This document shows, piece after piece, positions 1 to 8,427 of a stretch of 64,000 nucleotides of DNA (its first letter is position 1; each line of letters opens with the position of its first letter). The position numbers and the translations under genes are program-made. The DNA lies in assembly GCA_963734225.1 (NCBI GenBank), contig CAVTGI010000014.1:248001-312000 (forward strand). The letters run 5' to 3'. The notes beneath the pieces are model-generated. The model was not told where the DNA came from, made no database searches, and worked only from the letters and a program-made list of their open reading frames with translations. Source of the stretch: Palsa-744 sp963734225 (GTDB lineage Bacteria > Actinomycetota > Thermoleophilia > Solirubrobacterales > Solirubrobacteraceae).

Positions 1-1035
1 GCGGGAGGCTGCGACTACTACCCCGGCAGCGCCACCTCCTCGCCCGGCTTCTCCTTCGCCGTGCGCGACCTGCGCATCGCCGGCGAGGGCGACCTGCTCG
101 CCCGCATCGAGCGCCTGCGCAGGCAACTGCACGCCGAGGGCCTGCTCGAGCCCCAGAAACGTCTCCCCCGTCCGCTGCTGCCGCGCACGATCGGTGTGAT
201 CACCGGCGAGGGCGGCAAGGCGGGCGACGACATCCTCGCCGGCCTGCGCCGGCGTGGCTGGTCGGGACGCCTGGTGTGGGGCTTTGCGCCCGTGCAGGAC
301 CGCCATGCGGCGCCGGCGATCGTGCGGGCGCTCGGCGACCTGGCGGCGGTGGCTGACGTCGATGTGGTGATCGTGGCGCGCGGGGGCGGCTCGCTGGCCG
401 ACCTGCTGTGCTTCTGCGACGAGACGCTGTGCCGCACCGTGGCGTTGCTGGGCGTGCCGGTGATCGCGTCTGTGGGCCATCACACCGACCGCACTCTGCT
501 CGACGACGTAGCGGCAGTCAGCTGCTCGACGCCCACGCACGCAGCCGAGGCGGCGGTGGGCGTGGACTGCGCCCGCGCCCGCGCCGAGCTGGCGGCGACG
601 GCAACGCGTCTGCGCGAGCACGGGCGGCGTGCAGTGCTCAGCCGCGCGCGCCTACTGGCCACGCTCTCGCGCGCACCCGCCGCGCACCTGGACCGCCAGC
701 GCGCGCGCTTGCATCAGCATCTGCGCGAGATGCGCGCGGGCTCGCGCCGGCGCCTCGCGTCTGAGCGTGCGCTGGTCGCGCGACGCGCTGTGGTGCTCGA
801 GCGCAAGGCGGCGTCGTCGCTGCGCGACTGCCACGAGCGCCGGCCGCGCGAGCTGCAGCGGCTGACGCTCGCGCTGGCCGCCCACGCGCCCCAGCGAACG
901 CTCGAGCGCGGCTATGTGCTCGTGCAGTCGCCCGACGGCGAGCCGATCCTCACGGCCGCACACGCGCGCGAACTGCAGGAGCTTGTGCTCAGGTTTGCCG
1001 ACGACACGCTCGGCGCCAGGGTCGTCGACCGATGA
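1..1035 (+). CDS. xseA: Exodeoxyribonuclease VII large subunit (5' truncated by window)
   Basis: This is the large catalytic subunit of exonuclease VII, which degrades single-stranded DNA to oligonucleotides with the small subunit XseB. The frame is open from base 1, so the N-terminal OB-fold part lies outside the window. The visible part starts with a family-typical stretch (YYPGSATSSPGFSFAV) and contains the conserved core PRTIGVITGEGG, VVIVARGGGS and GVPVIASVGHHTDRTLLDDVA. The Arg-rich helical C-terminus is also usual for XseA. The stop overlaps the xseB start by 4 bp (ATGA), which implies translational coupling. Confidence 0.96.
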   Translation, partial: AGGCDYYPGSATSSPGFSFAVRDLRIAGEGDLLARIERLRRQLHAEGLLEPQKRLPRPLLPRTIGVITGEGGKAGDDILAGLRRRGWSGRLVWGFAPVQDRHAAPAIVRALGDLAAVADVDVVIVARGGGSLADLLCFCDETLCRTVALLGVPVIASVGHHTDRTLLDDVAAVSCSTPTHAAEAAVGVDCARARAELAATATRLREHGRRAVLSRARLLATLSRAPAAHLDRQRARLHQHLREMRAGSRRRLASERALVARRAVVLERKAASSLRDCHERRPRELQRLTLALAAHAPQRTLERGYVLVQSPDGEPILTAAHARELQELVLRFADDTLGARVVDR

Positions 1036-1367
1036 GCGGCCCCGAGCAGCAGGCCGGGCCGGAGCAACAGACGGGCGCCGGGCAGCCGGTCGACGTCACG
1101 CAACCGGCCAACCCCGGGCAGCCGGCCAGCGTCGAGCAGCCGGCCGGCCAGCCCGTGACATACGAGGCGGCGTCCGCTCGCGTGGAGGAGATCATCCGCC
1201 GCCTGGACTCGGGCGAGGCCAGCCTCGACGAGACGCTCGAGCTGCTCAGCGAGGGCAAGTCGCTGATCGAGCTATGCGCACAGCAGCTGACCGCCGTTGG
1301 TGGCGCGCTGGAGGAGCTTCGCCTGGACGAGCTGGTCAGCCGCCTGGAACGCGAGGCCGGCGCATGA
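1032..1367 (+). CDS. xseB: Exodeoxyribonuclease VII small subunit
   Basis: Small subunit of exonuclease VII, required with XseA for activity. The conserved helical region occupies roughly residues 37-100 (YEAASARVEEIIRRLDSGE, SLDETLELLSEGKSL). It is preceded by about 35 residues of Gly/Gln/Pro/Ala-rich low complexity with a repeated GQPA-like unit, which most XseB proteins lack, so the protein is 111 aa instead of about 60-80. The ATG overlaps the xseA stop and the TGA overlaps the next gene's ATG, so three genes are translationally coupled. Confidence 0.93.
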   Translation: MSGPEQQAGPEQQTGAGQPVDVTQPANPGQPASVEQPAGQPVTYEAASARVEEIIRRLDSGEASLDETLELLSEGKSLIELCAQQLTAVGGALEELRLDELVSRLEREAGA

Positions 1368-2413
1368 GCACCTGGAAGACGCTCGCCGGCCTGGAGCTCG
1401 AGATCGACGATTACGCGCTGGAGCCCCTGCAGGCCACCGTGTCGAGCGAGTTTGAGCGCAAGAGCACGCACATCCGCCTGCGCGGCGCCGGCGAGGAGGG
1501 CGTCGGCGAGGACGTCACCTATGACGCCGTGGACCACGAGATCCTGCAGGCGGCCGGGCCGACGCTGACGCTCGCAGGGCGCTTTACGCTCGCATCCTTC
1601 TGCGAACACCTGGCAGGGTTGTCGCTGTTCCCCCAGCCACCCCAGCGCGAGGTATCGGCTCGCTACCGGACCTGGGCATATGAGTCGGCCGCCCTGGACC
1701 TGGCGCTGCGCCAGGCTAAAACCTCGCTGCACGGCCTGCTCGACCGCGAGCCCCAGCCGGTCCGCTTCGTGGTTTCGCTGCGACTCGGCGAGCCGCCCAC
1801 CATGGCGCCGATCGAGCAGCGTGTGGCGCTCTACCCCGGGCTGCGCTTCAAGCTCGACCCCACTAGCTCATGGGACGACGCGCTGATCGCGCAACTGGTG
1901 GCCACAGGAGCGGTCGACTCGGTGGACTTCAAGGGCCTGTACTCGGGCACTGTCGTCGACCAGCCGGCCGACCCGCTGCTGTATCGCCGCGTCGTCGAGG
2001 CGTTCCCGCAGGCGTGGATCGAGGATCCCGCGCTGACGCCCCAGACCGAGCCGGTGCTCGCGCCTCATCGCGAGCGCTTCTCCTGGGACGCGCCAATCCA
2101 CTCGATCGAGGACATCGAGTCGCTGCCCTACCCGCCGCGCATGGTCAACATCAAGCCCTCACGCCTTGGCGGACTGCGCAACCTGCTCGACGCCTACGAC
2201 TACTGCGCGGCGCGCGCCATCGGCAACTACGGCGGCGGCCAGTTCGAGCTGGGCGTCGGGCGCGCACAGAACCAGTACCTGGCCTCGCTGTTTCACGCGG
2301 ACGCCCCCAACGACGTGGCGCCGACCGGCTTCAACCTGCCCGACACCCCCGCCGGCCTGCCCTCCAGCCCGCTCGCCCTCGCGCCGGGGGCAACCGGCTT
2401 TCGCTGGGGCTGA
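1364..2413 (+). CDS. Enolase-superfamily (MR/MLE-like) protein
   Basis: A 349-aa protein that looks like a member of the mandelate racemase/muconate lactonizing branch of the enolase superfamily. Candidate Mg ligands and catalytic residues follow the family order: FKLDP near residue 162, VDFKG, WIEDP, SWDAP and NIKPSRLGG near residue 255. The last motif resembles o-succinylbenzoate synthase/N-acylamino acid racemases, but the substrate cannot be read from the sequence. The ATG was chosen because it overlaps the xseB stop (ATGA); a longer frame upstream is only a shadow of xseA/xseB. Coupling to xseAB is unexpected for a metabolic enzyme. The family call is fairly firm and the function is unknown. 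Confidence 0.75.
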   Translation: MSTWKTLAGLELEIDDYALEPLQATVSSEFERKSTHIRLRGAGEEGVGEDVTYDAVDHEILQAAGPTLTLAGRFTLASFCEHLAGLSLFPQPPQREVSARYRTWAYESAALDLALRQAKTSLHGLLDREPQPVRFVVSLRLGEPPTMAPIEQRVALYPGLRFKLDPTSSWDDALIAQLVATGAVDSVDFKGLYSGTVVDQPADPLLYRRVVEAFPQAWIEDPALTPQTEPVLAPHRERFSWDAPIHSIEDIESLPYPPRMVNIKPSRLGGLRNLLDAYDYCAARAIGNYGGGQFELGVGRAQNQYLASLFHADAPNDVAPTGFNLPDTPAGLPSSPLALAPGATGFRWG

Positions 2414-2553
2414 GCCGTTTTGCGGCGCAACTTCCGTGGCGCCCGTAGGTTTGCCAGGCAATAGCCGATAACGTGTCGCACTTCCGCCGATCGGATGGCG
2501 CAACCGCCGTCCGGCGCGAACGGAGGGAAACGTTCGCCGCGAAGGGGGTTTGG

Positions 2554-4131
2554 ATGTTGGCGAGCAAAGTCGCCCAGAAACGATCGAGGTTCACGTTCGT
2601 CGCCGTCGCGCTCACCGCGCTGCTGCTGGCGAGTCTGCTCAACGAGCGGGCGCTGCCGGCCCGCGCCGCCAGCCCCGGCGGTACACCTGCGGCGGGCGCC
2701 AGCTCGGGCGCGTCCGCCCCGGCCTCCACCCCGCGCGCCCCGGCCACCAAGCCCGCGTCCAGCTCCGCGCACGTGCTCAGCGTGCGCATCACCAGCGTCA
2801 GCTGCACGCCCACCGCCAGATGCAGCGCCAACCTCCATCAGGTATCGGTCCACGGCATGCTGGCGCTGCAGGGTCCCGGCCTCGGGCCGGGCATGATCGT
2901 GGCGTTCCCACAGAAGCCGGGCGCACACATCTCCAACGTGTCGCCCGCCGCGCACCTGCACCTACTGGCGGGGAAGCTGCTCGTGACCGTGCCCAAGGCG
3001 GCTCACTCGGGGCACATCATGGTGCTGCTCGGCGGCGGCCGCTACACGAGCTCCTACGGCCCGATCTACGTGTACAACCACGCGCTGCACCCGCCGCCGC
3101 CACCGCCGGCTCCCGCCGCCGCGTCGACCGCGGCGGTTCCGGGCTCCGCCTTCGAAGGCCAGGGCATGTGGATCTGGTACGTGAACGCTTCAGACCACGG
3201 CAGTGTTCCCGCAATCGTCGCGCAGGCGCACGCGGCGGGCGTGACCACCCTGTTCGTCAAGAGCTCGGACGGCTCAACCAACTACTGGAGCCAATTCTCC
3301 CCGCAGCTGGTCGCCGAACTGCACGCCAACGGGCTGAAGGTGTGCGCCTGGCAGTACGTCTATGGCACCAACCCTGTGGGCGAGGCCGAACTGGGCGCAG
3401 AGGCGGTCGCCAACGGCGCTGACTGCCTGGTGATCGACGCGGAGTCGGAGTACGAAGGCAAATACGCCGCCGCGCAGACATACATCGACGACCTGCGCGC
3501 CAAGATTGGGCCCAGCTACCCGCTCGGGCTCGCATCCTTCCCCTACGTCTACGACCACGAGTCCTTCCCCTACTCGGTCTTCCTGGGACCGAACGGGGCG
3601 CAGTACAACGCGCCGCAGATGTACTGGCACGACATCGGCCAGTCCGTCGACACGGTCTATGCCAACACGTTCATCGCCAACCGAATCTACCAGCGCCCGA
3701 TATCCCCGCTCGGGCAGACCTACGGCGGCGTGTCGGCGGCCGAACTGCTGCGCTTTCGCGAGGAGGCCGTCGACTATGGCGCCACCGGCGCCTCCTACTG
3801 GGACTGGCAGGAAACCGGCGCGAGCCTGTGGGCCACGCTTGCCGCGCCGCTCGCCCCGCTGACCAGCGTCGTCCCCAACGCCGAATGGCCCGAACTGAAG
3901 AGCGCCAACAAGGGCGACCAGGTGCTGTGGATGCAGGAGCACCTCGCCAGCGCCGTTCCCACGCAGGAAGTCACCGGTTACTTCGGAACACAGACGCTGG
4001 AAGATGTCGAGGCATTTCAGACGGCCCATGCGATCGCGCCCAGCGGTGTCGTCGAAGGCGTCACCTGGACGGCGCTGCTGGCCCTGCCCCCCATCGCCGT
4101 CGACTGGACCGGCGGCGGGCCCAGCGGCTGA
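2554..4131 (+). CDS. Secreted glycosidase-like protein with C-terminal peptidoglycan-binding domain
   Basis: A 525-aa exported protein. The N-terminus is a signal peptide (basic MLASKVAQKRSRF, hydrophobic core, ALPARAA cleavage region), followed by an Ala/Ser/Pro-rich linker and an IPT/TIG-like segment around residues 90-175. A TIM-barrel-like region (about 210-440) with GMWIWYV, DCLVIDAESEYEG and QMYWHD motifs resembles GH25/DUF1906-type glycosidases. The last 70 residues (NKGDQVLWMQEHL, GYFGTQTLEDVEAFQ) match a PG_binding_1 domain. It probably acts on or at the cell wall. The frame opens at a GTG at 2473, but the ATG at 2554 is preceded by a G-rich ribosome site and starts a proper signal peptide. 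No catalytic assignment is made. Confidence 0.75.
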   Translation: MLASKVAQKRSRFTFVAVALTALLLASLLNERALPARAASPGGTPAAGASSGASAPASTPRAPATKPASSSAHVLSVRITSVSCTPTARCSANLHQVSVHGMLALQGPGLGPGMIVAFPQKPGAHISNVSPAAHLHLLAGKLLVTVPKAAHSGHIMVLLGGGRYTSSYGPIYVYNHALHPPPPPPAPAAASTAAVPGSAFEGQGMWIWYVNASDHGSVPAIVAQAHAAGVTTLFVKSSDGSTNYWSQFSPQLVAELHANGLKVCAWQYVYGTNPVGEAELGAEAVANGADCLVIDAESEYEGKYAAAQTYIDDLRAKIGPSYPLGLASFPYVYDHESFPYSVFLGPNGAQYNAPQMYWHDIGQSVDTVYANTFIANRIYQRPISPLGQTYGGVSAAELLRFREEAVDYGATGASYWDWQETGASLWATLAAPLAPLTSVVPNAEWPELKSANKGDQVLWMQEHLASAVPTQEVTGYFGTQTLEDVEAFQTAHAIAPSGVVEGVTWTALLALPPIAVDWTGGGPSG

Positions 4132-4165
4132 TGGTCGCCACGGGATGATCGCCGCCACGAGTTCC

Positions 4166-4183
4166 GTATAACCATCGCTATAC
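4166..4183. repeat. Near-palindromic 18-mer, copy 1 of 3
   Basis: GTATAACCATCGCTATAC. The same box recurs at 35327 and 62559. This copy has two mismatched pairs and lies between convergent genes, so it is not an obvious promoter here. On the minus strand all three read as TATAGCSATGGTTATACGSA. Confidence 0.6.
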
Positions 4184-4196
4184 AGCACTTGTCGCG

Positions 4197-4277
4197 GGAG
4201 TACTTGCGACCGGCGAGAATCGCGGGGCGCCCGATCTCGAGCAACCCCGCGACCACTCCTACCGGCCGGTAGGCCGG
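4197..4277. terminator. Stacked hairpins after the glycosidase gene
   Basis: Nested inverted repeats: GGAGT (4197)/ACTCC (4255) enclosing CGCGGGG (4221)/CCCCGCG (4245), followed by CCGGCC-GGTA-GGCCGG (4262-4277). They lie between two converging genes. No T-tract follows in the rightward direction, so a role in termination is inferred from position only. Confidence 0.45.
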
Positions 4278-4298
4278 CCCATCAAAAAAGACCGACCC

Positions 4299-4403
4299 AT
4301 CTGACGCGCGAGAGCCAAGCGAGACAAGAACGCAGGGAGTGTGGCGTGCTTGGCACGCGAGCGACCGAGGACGCCGTATCGCGCCGGCTATCGCGCGTCA
4401 GAT
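4299..4403. repeat. Palindrome-ended element abutting the thiolase stop codon
   Basis: Perfect 13-bp inverted arms, ATCTGACGCGCGA at 4299-4311 and its complement at 4391-4403, enclose a hairpin GCGTGC-TTG-GCACGC (4344-4358). The right arm ends on the first base of the TCA that encodes the TGA stop of the leftward thiolase gene. The architecture matches three longer elements at 8262, 18923 and 43860, but this one is shorter (105 bp) and its interior does not align clearly with theirs. Confidence 0.6.
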
Positions 4404-5575
4404 CAGACGCGCTGGATCAGCGTGCCCGTCCCCAGCCCGCCGCCGCAGCACATGGTCACGAAGCCGACCTCCTTGTCGGAGCGCTCGAGCTCGTGCAGCA
4501 GCGTGGTGATCAGACGCGCGCCGGTGGAGCCGAGCGGGTGCCCGAGCGCCATCGCGCCGCCGTTGACGTTCACGCGGTCCATGTCCGGTTCGAGCTCGCG
4601 GCGCCAGGCGGCGACCACGGGCGCGAACGCCTCGTTGATCTCGATCAGGTCGATGTCGCCGATCTGCATGCCGTTGCGCGCAAGGATCTTGCGCGTGGCC
4701 GGGATCGGACCCTCGAGCATTTTGACCGGGTCACAGCCAACGGTCGTCTGGTCGACGATCCGCGCACGCGGGGTCAGGCCCATCGCCTTGGCCTTGTCCG
4801 CCGACATCAGCAGCACTGCCGCCGCGCCGTCTGAGATCTGCGAGGCGTTGCCAGCGGTGATCTTGCCGTCGGGCTTGAACGCGGGCTTGAGCTGCGACAG
4901 CGCCTCCAGGTTGGTGTCCGGGCGGATGCCCTGGTCGGTCACGTAGGTGTCGCCGTTGACCGACATCGGCACCATCTCGCGCTCGAAGCGGCCCTCCTCG
5001 GTCGCCTGCTGGGCGAGCTTATGCGAGCGCACCGCCAGCTCGTCGAGCTCTGAGCGGGGGATCTCCCACTGGTCGGCGATCATCTCCGCGCCCAGGCCCT
5101 GGCCGACGATGTTGTGCTTGGCCAACAGCTCCGGCGGGAACGCCAAGCCGAACTCCTGCTGGGTCTGCGCGACCGCAGAGAATGGGAGGTGGCCCATGTG
5201 CTCCACGCCCGAGCCGATCACCGCGTCGTGCACGCCCGCCGCGATCAGGCCAGCGGCGAAGTTGATCGCCTGCTGGGCGGAGCCGCACTGGCGGTCCACG
5301 GTCGTGCCGGGAGTCTCAATCGGCAGGCCCTCCTGCAGCCACGCGTTGCGCGCCACGTTCAGACCCTGCTCGCCGAACTGCGACACGCAACCCGCGATCA
5401 CGTCCTCGACCTCGCTCGCGTCGATGCCCGCGCGCTTGATCACCTCGCTGTAGGTGGTGCCCAGCAGCGTGTTCGGGTGGGTGTCCTTGTAGTAGCCCTT
5501 TTCGCGGTGGCCGCGGCCGATCGGCGTGCGCACCGCCTCCACGATTACAACTTCGCGGCCCTCTGGTTGCCTCAT
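4403..5575 (-). CDS. Acetyl-CoA C-acyltransferase (thiolase)
   Basis: A 390-aa thiolase that cleaves 3-ketoacyl-CoA (or condenses acyl-CoAs) in fatty-acid or related beta-oxidation. The nucleophilic cysteine is in DRQCGSAQQA (C97), the histidine in GHPLGSTGAR, and the second catalytic cysteine in CCGGGLGTG near residue 377. All family landmarks are present at full length. The ATG has an AGGAGG-like site just upstream (complement of cctcct at 5582). It is divergent from a 3-hydroxyacyl-CoA dehydrogenase, with a TetR-type palindrome between them, so the pair is probably co-regulated. The substrate chain length is unknown. Confidence 0.93.
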   Translation of the reverse strand: MRQPEGREVVIVEAVRTPIGRGHREKGYYKDTHPNTLLGTTYSEVIKRAGIDASEVEDVIAGCVSQFGEQGLNVARNAWLQEGLPIETPGTTVDRQCGSAQQAINFAAGLIAAGVHDAVIGSGVEHMGHLPFSAVAQTQQEFGLAFPPELLAKHNIVGQGLGAEMIADQWEIPRSELDELAVRSHKLAQQATEEGRFEREMVPMSVNGDTYVTDQGIRPDTNLEALSQLKPAFKPDGKITAGNASQISDGAAAVLLMSADKAKAMGLTPRARIVDQTTVGCDPVKMLEGPIPATRKILARNGMQIGDIDLIEINEAFAPVVAAWRRELEPDMDRVNVNGGAMALGHPLGSTGARLITTLLHELERSDKEVGFVTMCCGGGLGTGTLIQRV

Positions 5576-5708
5576 TTCAGGAGTCCTCCTAAGACTGTCG
5601 CCTGGTGTTGATGGAGAGGATTCCCGGGCACTCCAAGGGGGATGGAAGCGCTTCTGGGAGATTGCCCGGACCCTGCATCCCTTAGTCTACCGCTTCACGG
5701 ATCCTAGA

Positions 5709-5724
5709 TTGACTGGTCAGTCAA
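5709..5724. promoter_or_regulatory. TetR-type operator palindrome
   Basis: TTGACTGGTCAGTCAA has perfect 7-bp arms around a GT centre. It lies between the divergent thiolase and dehydrogenase starts. TGAC...GTCA-type palindromes are typical TetR-family operators at beta-oxidation genes. No TetR gene is encoded in this window. Confidence 0.7.
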
Positions 5725-5777
5725 CCAGGATCCCGCCACACCCGGCCGTCAACGATCTAGAGGAGCAGAGGAGAACA

Positions 5778-6578
5778 GTGACCACAAGCCTGGGCATAGT
5801 CGGCAGCGGCGCCATCGCCTGCGGTTTCGCGGCTACCGCCGCCCACCACGGGCCGGTGCTGCTTTTGGCCCGCTCGACCAGCTCGGCCGACCGCGCGCGC
5901 GCAACCGTCGAAAAGACGCTCAGCCGCCTGGAAGCCGAGGTGGACCCCGAGCACGTGGAGATCGTCACCGATCCCGACGCGCTCGCGGGCATGAGCTTCG
6001 TGGTCGAGGCGGTCGTCGAGGACTACGCCGTCAAGGAGCCGCTGCTCGGCGAAATGGACGCCCTGCTCGGCGCCGACGCGATCCTCGCGAGCACCACCTC
6101 GTCGCTGTCGGTCGAGCGCCTGGCCAAGGCCAGCGGGCGCCCGGACCGCTTCCTGGGCCTGCACGTGTTCAACCCGGTCACCAAGATGCAGCTCGTCGAG
6201 CTGGTCTTCCCCGCGGCGGCCGGCGCCGACACACGCAGGCACGCACTGGAGCTGTGCGAGAAGTTCGAGAAGACCCCCGTCGAGGTCCCAGACGTGCCCG
6301 GCTTCGTGGTTAATCGCTTGCTGTTTCCCTACCTGTTCAGCGCGGTGCGCCTGATCGAAGAGACCGGCATGGACCCGACCGACGTAGACACCTGCATGCA
6401 GCTCGGCGCCGGGCATCCGATGGGACCGCTCGCCCTGCTCGACCTGGTCGGGCTGGATGTCTCCAAGGCGATCGGCGAGACGATCGGCGAGACGATCCCC
6501 CCGCGCGTGGACGCGCTGATCGCCGAGGGGGCGCTCGGACGCAAGACCAAGCGCGGCTTTCACGACTACAGCAAGTAG
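5778..6578 (+). CDS. 3-hydroxyacyl-CoA (3-hydroxybutyryl-CoA) dehydrogenase
   Basis: A 266-aa NAD-dependent dehydrogenase oxidising 3-hydroxyacyl-CoA. It has an N-terminal Rossmann fold (GIVGSGAIACGFA), the ASTTSSLSVERLA segment, the catalytic-region signature GLHVFNPVTKMQLVELV and the C-terminal dimerisation domain (PGFVVNRLLFPYL, GAGHPMGPLALLDLVGLD). The GTG at 5778 was chosen because GAGGAGAAC lies immediately upstream; a longer upstream frame reads through the promoter. The length fits stand-alone 3-HBDHs. It is divergently paired with the thiolase, so both probably serve one degradation pathway. Confidence 0.92.
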   Translation: MTTSLGIVGSGAIACGFAATAAHHGPVLLLARSTSSADRARATVEKTLSRLEAEVDPEHVEIVTDPDALAGMSFVVEAVVEDYAVKEPLLGEMDALLGADAILASTTSSLSVERLAKASGRPDRFLGLHVFNPVTKMQLVELVFPAAAGADTRRHALELCEKFEKTPVEVPDVPGFVVNRLLFPYLFSAVRLIEETGMDPTDVDTCMQLGAGHPMGPLALLDLVGLDVSKAIGETIGETIPPRVDALIAEGALGRKTKRGFHDYSK

Positions 6579-6674
6579 GAGCCATTCCCGCGCACCGGCG
6601 CAGGATGGGACCCCCGGTCGCGCGCGTCGAGGCACGCCGCCGCGATGGTCCGGCGAGGATTTAGGAAGTCTGAG

Positions 6675-6734
6675 CCACCTTTTAGCTGAGGTTGAACAAG
6701 GTGGAGATACTTGTTATGCGACGTCAATGTCGCA
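6675..6734. other. Small hairpins downstream of the dehydrogenase gene
   Basis: CCACCTT (6675)/AAGGTGG (6698) is followed by TGCGAC-GTCAAT-GTCGCA (6717-6734). The rest of the gap between 6579 and 6810 shows no convincing gene. They could act as terminators for the converging genes, but no T-tract is present. Confidence 0.35.
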
Positions 6735-6810
6735 TCGCACACCCGCCTCCTCCCAGTGCACACGATCCGGTCCGCTCCCCCCGCGGGCCGGACGTGTTTA
6801 AGGCGCCGGC

Positions 6811-8136
6811 TCAGTCCTCGGCGTCTCTGGGCTCGCGCGGCGGCACGGGGCGCCGCTCGCGGATGCGCACGGCCTCGATGCGATTGTCGCGCACGGACTC
6901 CACGCGAATCGAGAAGCCGTTGGCCGACACCGTGTCCCCGCGCCTGGGCAGCCGCCCGAGCTCGGCGAACACGAAGCCGCCGACCGAGTTGTAGGCGTCG
7001 CTGTCGACCGGCAGGTGCAGGCCGTAGTCGGCCAGGTCGGTGACCGCCACGTGCCCGCGCACGAACCAGTCGCCGTCGGCCAGCCTGCGGATCTCCCCGG
7101 CAGCCGGGTCGGTCTCGTCGGCGATCTCGCCGACAACCTCCTCGATGATGTCCTCGACGGTGATCACGCCGACCACGCGGCCGTACTCGTCCACGACGAC
7201 CGCCATCGACGCGCGCTGGCGCTGCAGGTCGGCGAGCAGGTCGTCCAGGGGCTTAGTCTCGGGCACGATCAGCGCGTCGTGCACCACCGACGCAACCGGA
7301 GTGTGCGGCCCGTCCTGCATCAGCAGGCGGGCGAGCTCTGACACATGCACGAGACCGCGCACGCGGTCGCGGTCTTCCTCTTCAGTGACCAGCAGGCGCG
7401 TATGGCCGCTGGACACGCACAGCGCCAAGGCCGTCTGCACGTCCTGGGAGACGTCGATAGTGACCACGGCGGGGATCGGCGTCATCACCTGGCGCGCCTC
7501 CTGCTCGTGCAGGTGAAAGACGCCCGTGAGCATGCCCGCCTCGCCCTCGTCGATCTGCCCGCCCGCCTCTGACTCGGCGATCAGGCGCTTGAGCTCGTCC
7601 GAGGAGCCGCCACGGCGCTCGAGGCTCATGTCGACCCCCAGCAGCCGCAGGATCCGGTCGGCGACCGCAGTCAGGGCGAGGATGAACGGATGGAACAGCG
7701 CGCTGAACGCCTGCAGCGGGCGCGCGACTCGCCGGGCGACCGCCTCAGCGCGATCGATCGCGTAGAACTTTGGCACCATCTCACCGGCCACCAGCTGGGC
7801 CGAGGAGATGAGCACGAACGCCACCACCACCGCGATCACCACCGCCACGCCGTGGCCGAGCGTGTTTCCGAGCGCGCCCTTGAGCAGCGACGCGAGCGCG
7901 GGCTCGCCGAGGGCGCCGATGCCGATCGAACACAGCGTCACGCCGATCTGCACCGCGGAGATGTACTCGTTGACACGCGCCAGCTGTGTGAGCGCCAGCG
8001 TGGCGCCGCGGGCGCCTTCGTCGCGCATCACTTCAAGCGTTGACCGGCGCGAGCGCACGAGCGCATACTCGGCGATCACGAAGAACGCGTTGATCGCGAC
8101 CAGAAGCGCCGCCAGGATCAGCTTCAGGCCGTTCAC
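6811..8136 (-). CDS. Hemolysin-family / CorC-type CNNM transporter protein
   Basis: A 441-aa membrane protein of the HlyC/CorC (UPF0053) family, associated with Mg2+/Co2+ efflux or membrane ion homeostasis. The N-terminal CNNM/DUF21 domain (residues 1-190) has several hydrophobic segments and the motifs FFVIAEYALVRSRR and LVAGEMVPKFYAI. It is followed by a CBS pair (VMTPIPAVVTID, VVVDEYGRVVGVITVEDIIEE) and a C-terminal CorC_HlyC domain (VGGFVFAELGRLPRRGDTV). Domain order and length are standard. The transported ion is not shown by the sequence. Confidence 0.9.
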   Translation of the reverse strand: MNGLKLILAALLVAINAFFVIAEYALVRSRRSTLEVMRDEGARGATLALTQLARVNEYISAVQIGVTLCSIGIGALGEPALASLLKGALGNTLGHGVAVVIAVVVAFVLISSAQLVAGEMVPKFYAIDRAEAVARRVARPLQAFSALFHPFILALTAVADRILRLLGVDMSLERRGGSSDELKRLIAESEAGGQIDEGEAGMLTGVFHLHEQEARQVMTPIPAVVTIDVSQDVQTALALCVSSGHTRLLVTEEEDRDRVRGLVHVSELARLLMQDGPHTPVASVVHDALIVPETKPLDDLLADLQRQRASMAVVVDEYGRVVGVITVEDIIEEVVGEIADETDPAAGEIRRLADGDWFVRGHVAVTDLADYGLHLPVDSDAYNSVGGFVFAELGRLPRRGDTVSANGFSIRVESVRDNRIEAVRIRERRPVPPREPRDAED

Positions 8137-8261
8137 GCGCCAGGCGCTTGGGCGACGCTACTTCGAGGAAGTTCTTCGTCGTCGTTCATCGCGTGCTCGG
8201 ACGCCCCAACGGTAGCAAGCCGGCTGGTCGCCTATGCGATGCGGTCTCGCCGGTCGGCCTA

Positions 8262-8427
8262 AGAACGTGTTTTGAAAAGCTCGGCACGCCTGGATGCGCG
8301 CCTGGACGCTGCGCTGGATCGCCACGTGACGGCTCGCACGTGCCACCAGCATGCGCTTCGCCGCCCCGCGGCGCCCAGCTTGATCCAGGAACGCCCCAGT
8401 CGCACCGCCATTTTCAAAACACGTTCT
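8262..8427. repeat. 166-bp palindrome-ended element, copy A
   Basis: Perfect 17-bp inverted arms, AGAACGTGTTTTGAAAA at 8262-8278 and its complement at 8411-8427. On its minus strand the interior aligns without gaps over roughly 150 bases to the element at 18923-19088, which is also exactly 166 bp. The arms differ between the copies by changes that keep the pairing. The right arm overlaps by two bases the TAG stop of the pterin dehydratase gene. Direct repeats expected from transposition are not evident. Confidence 0.8.

Noticed and set aside
4341..4946. Long rightward frame antisense to the thiolase
   Set aside because: No recognisable motifs; in high-GC DNA the antisense of a real gene is often open. 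Similar antisense frames opposite clpC, lysS, disA, radA and ftsH were dismissed for the same reason.
8158..8352. Open frames within the 166-bp elements that give similar peptides (GGAxGAF...LVARASRHVAI)
   Set aside because: The two copies do share a translatable frame, but substitutions are spread over all codon positions, the frame stops differently in each copy and no start or ribosome site is shared. Conserved structure explains the similarity better than coding.
8262..8427. Classical insertion sequence
   Set aside because: There is no transposase frame, the length is only 166 bp and no target-site duplication is evident. A MITE is possible but unproven.
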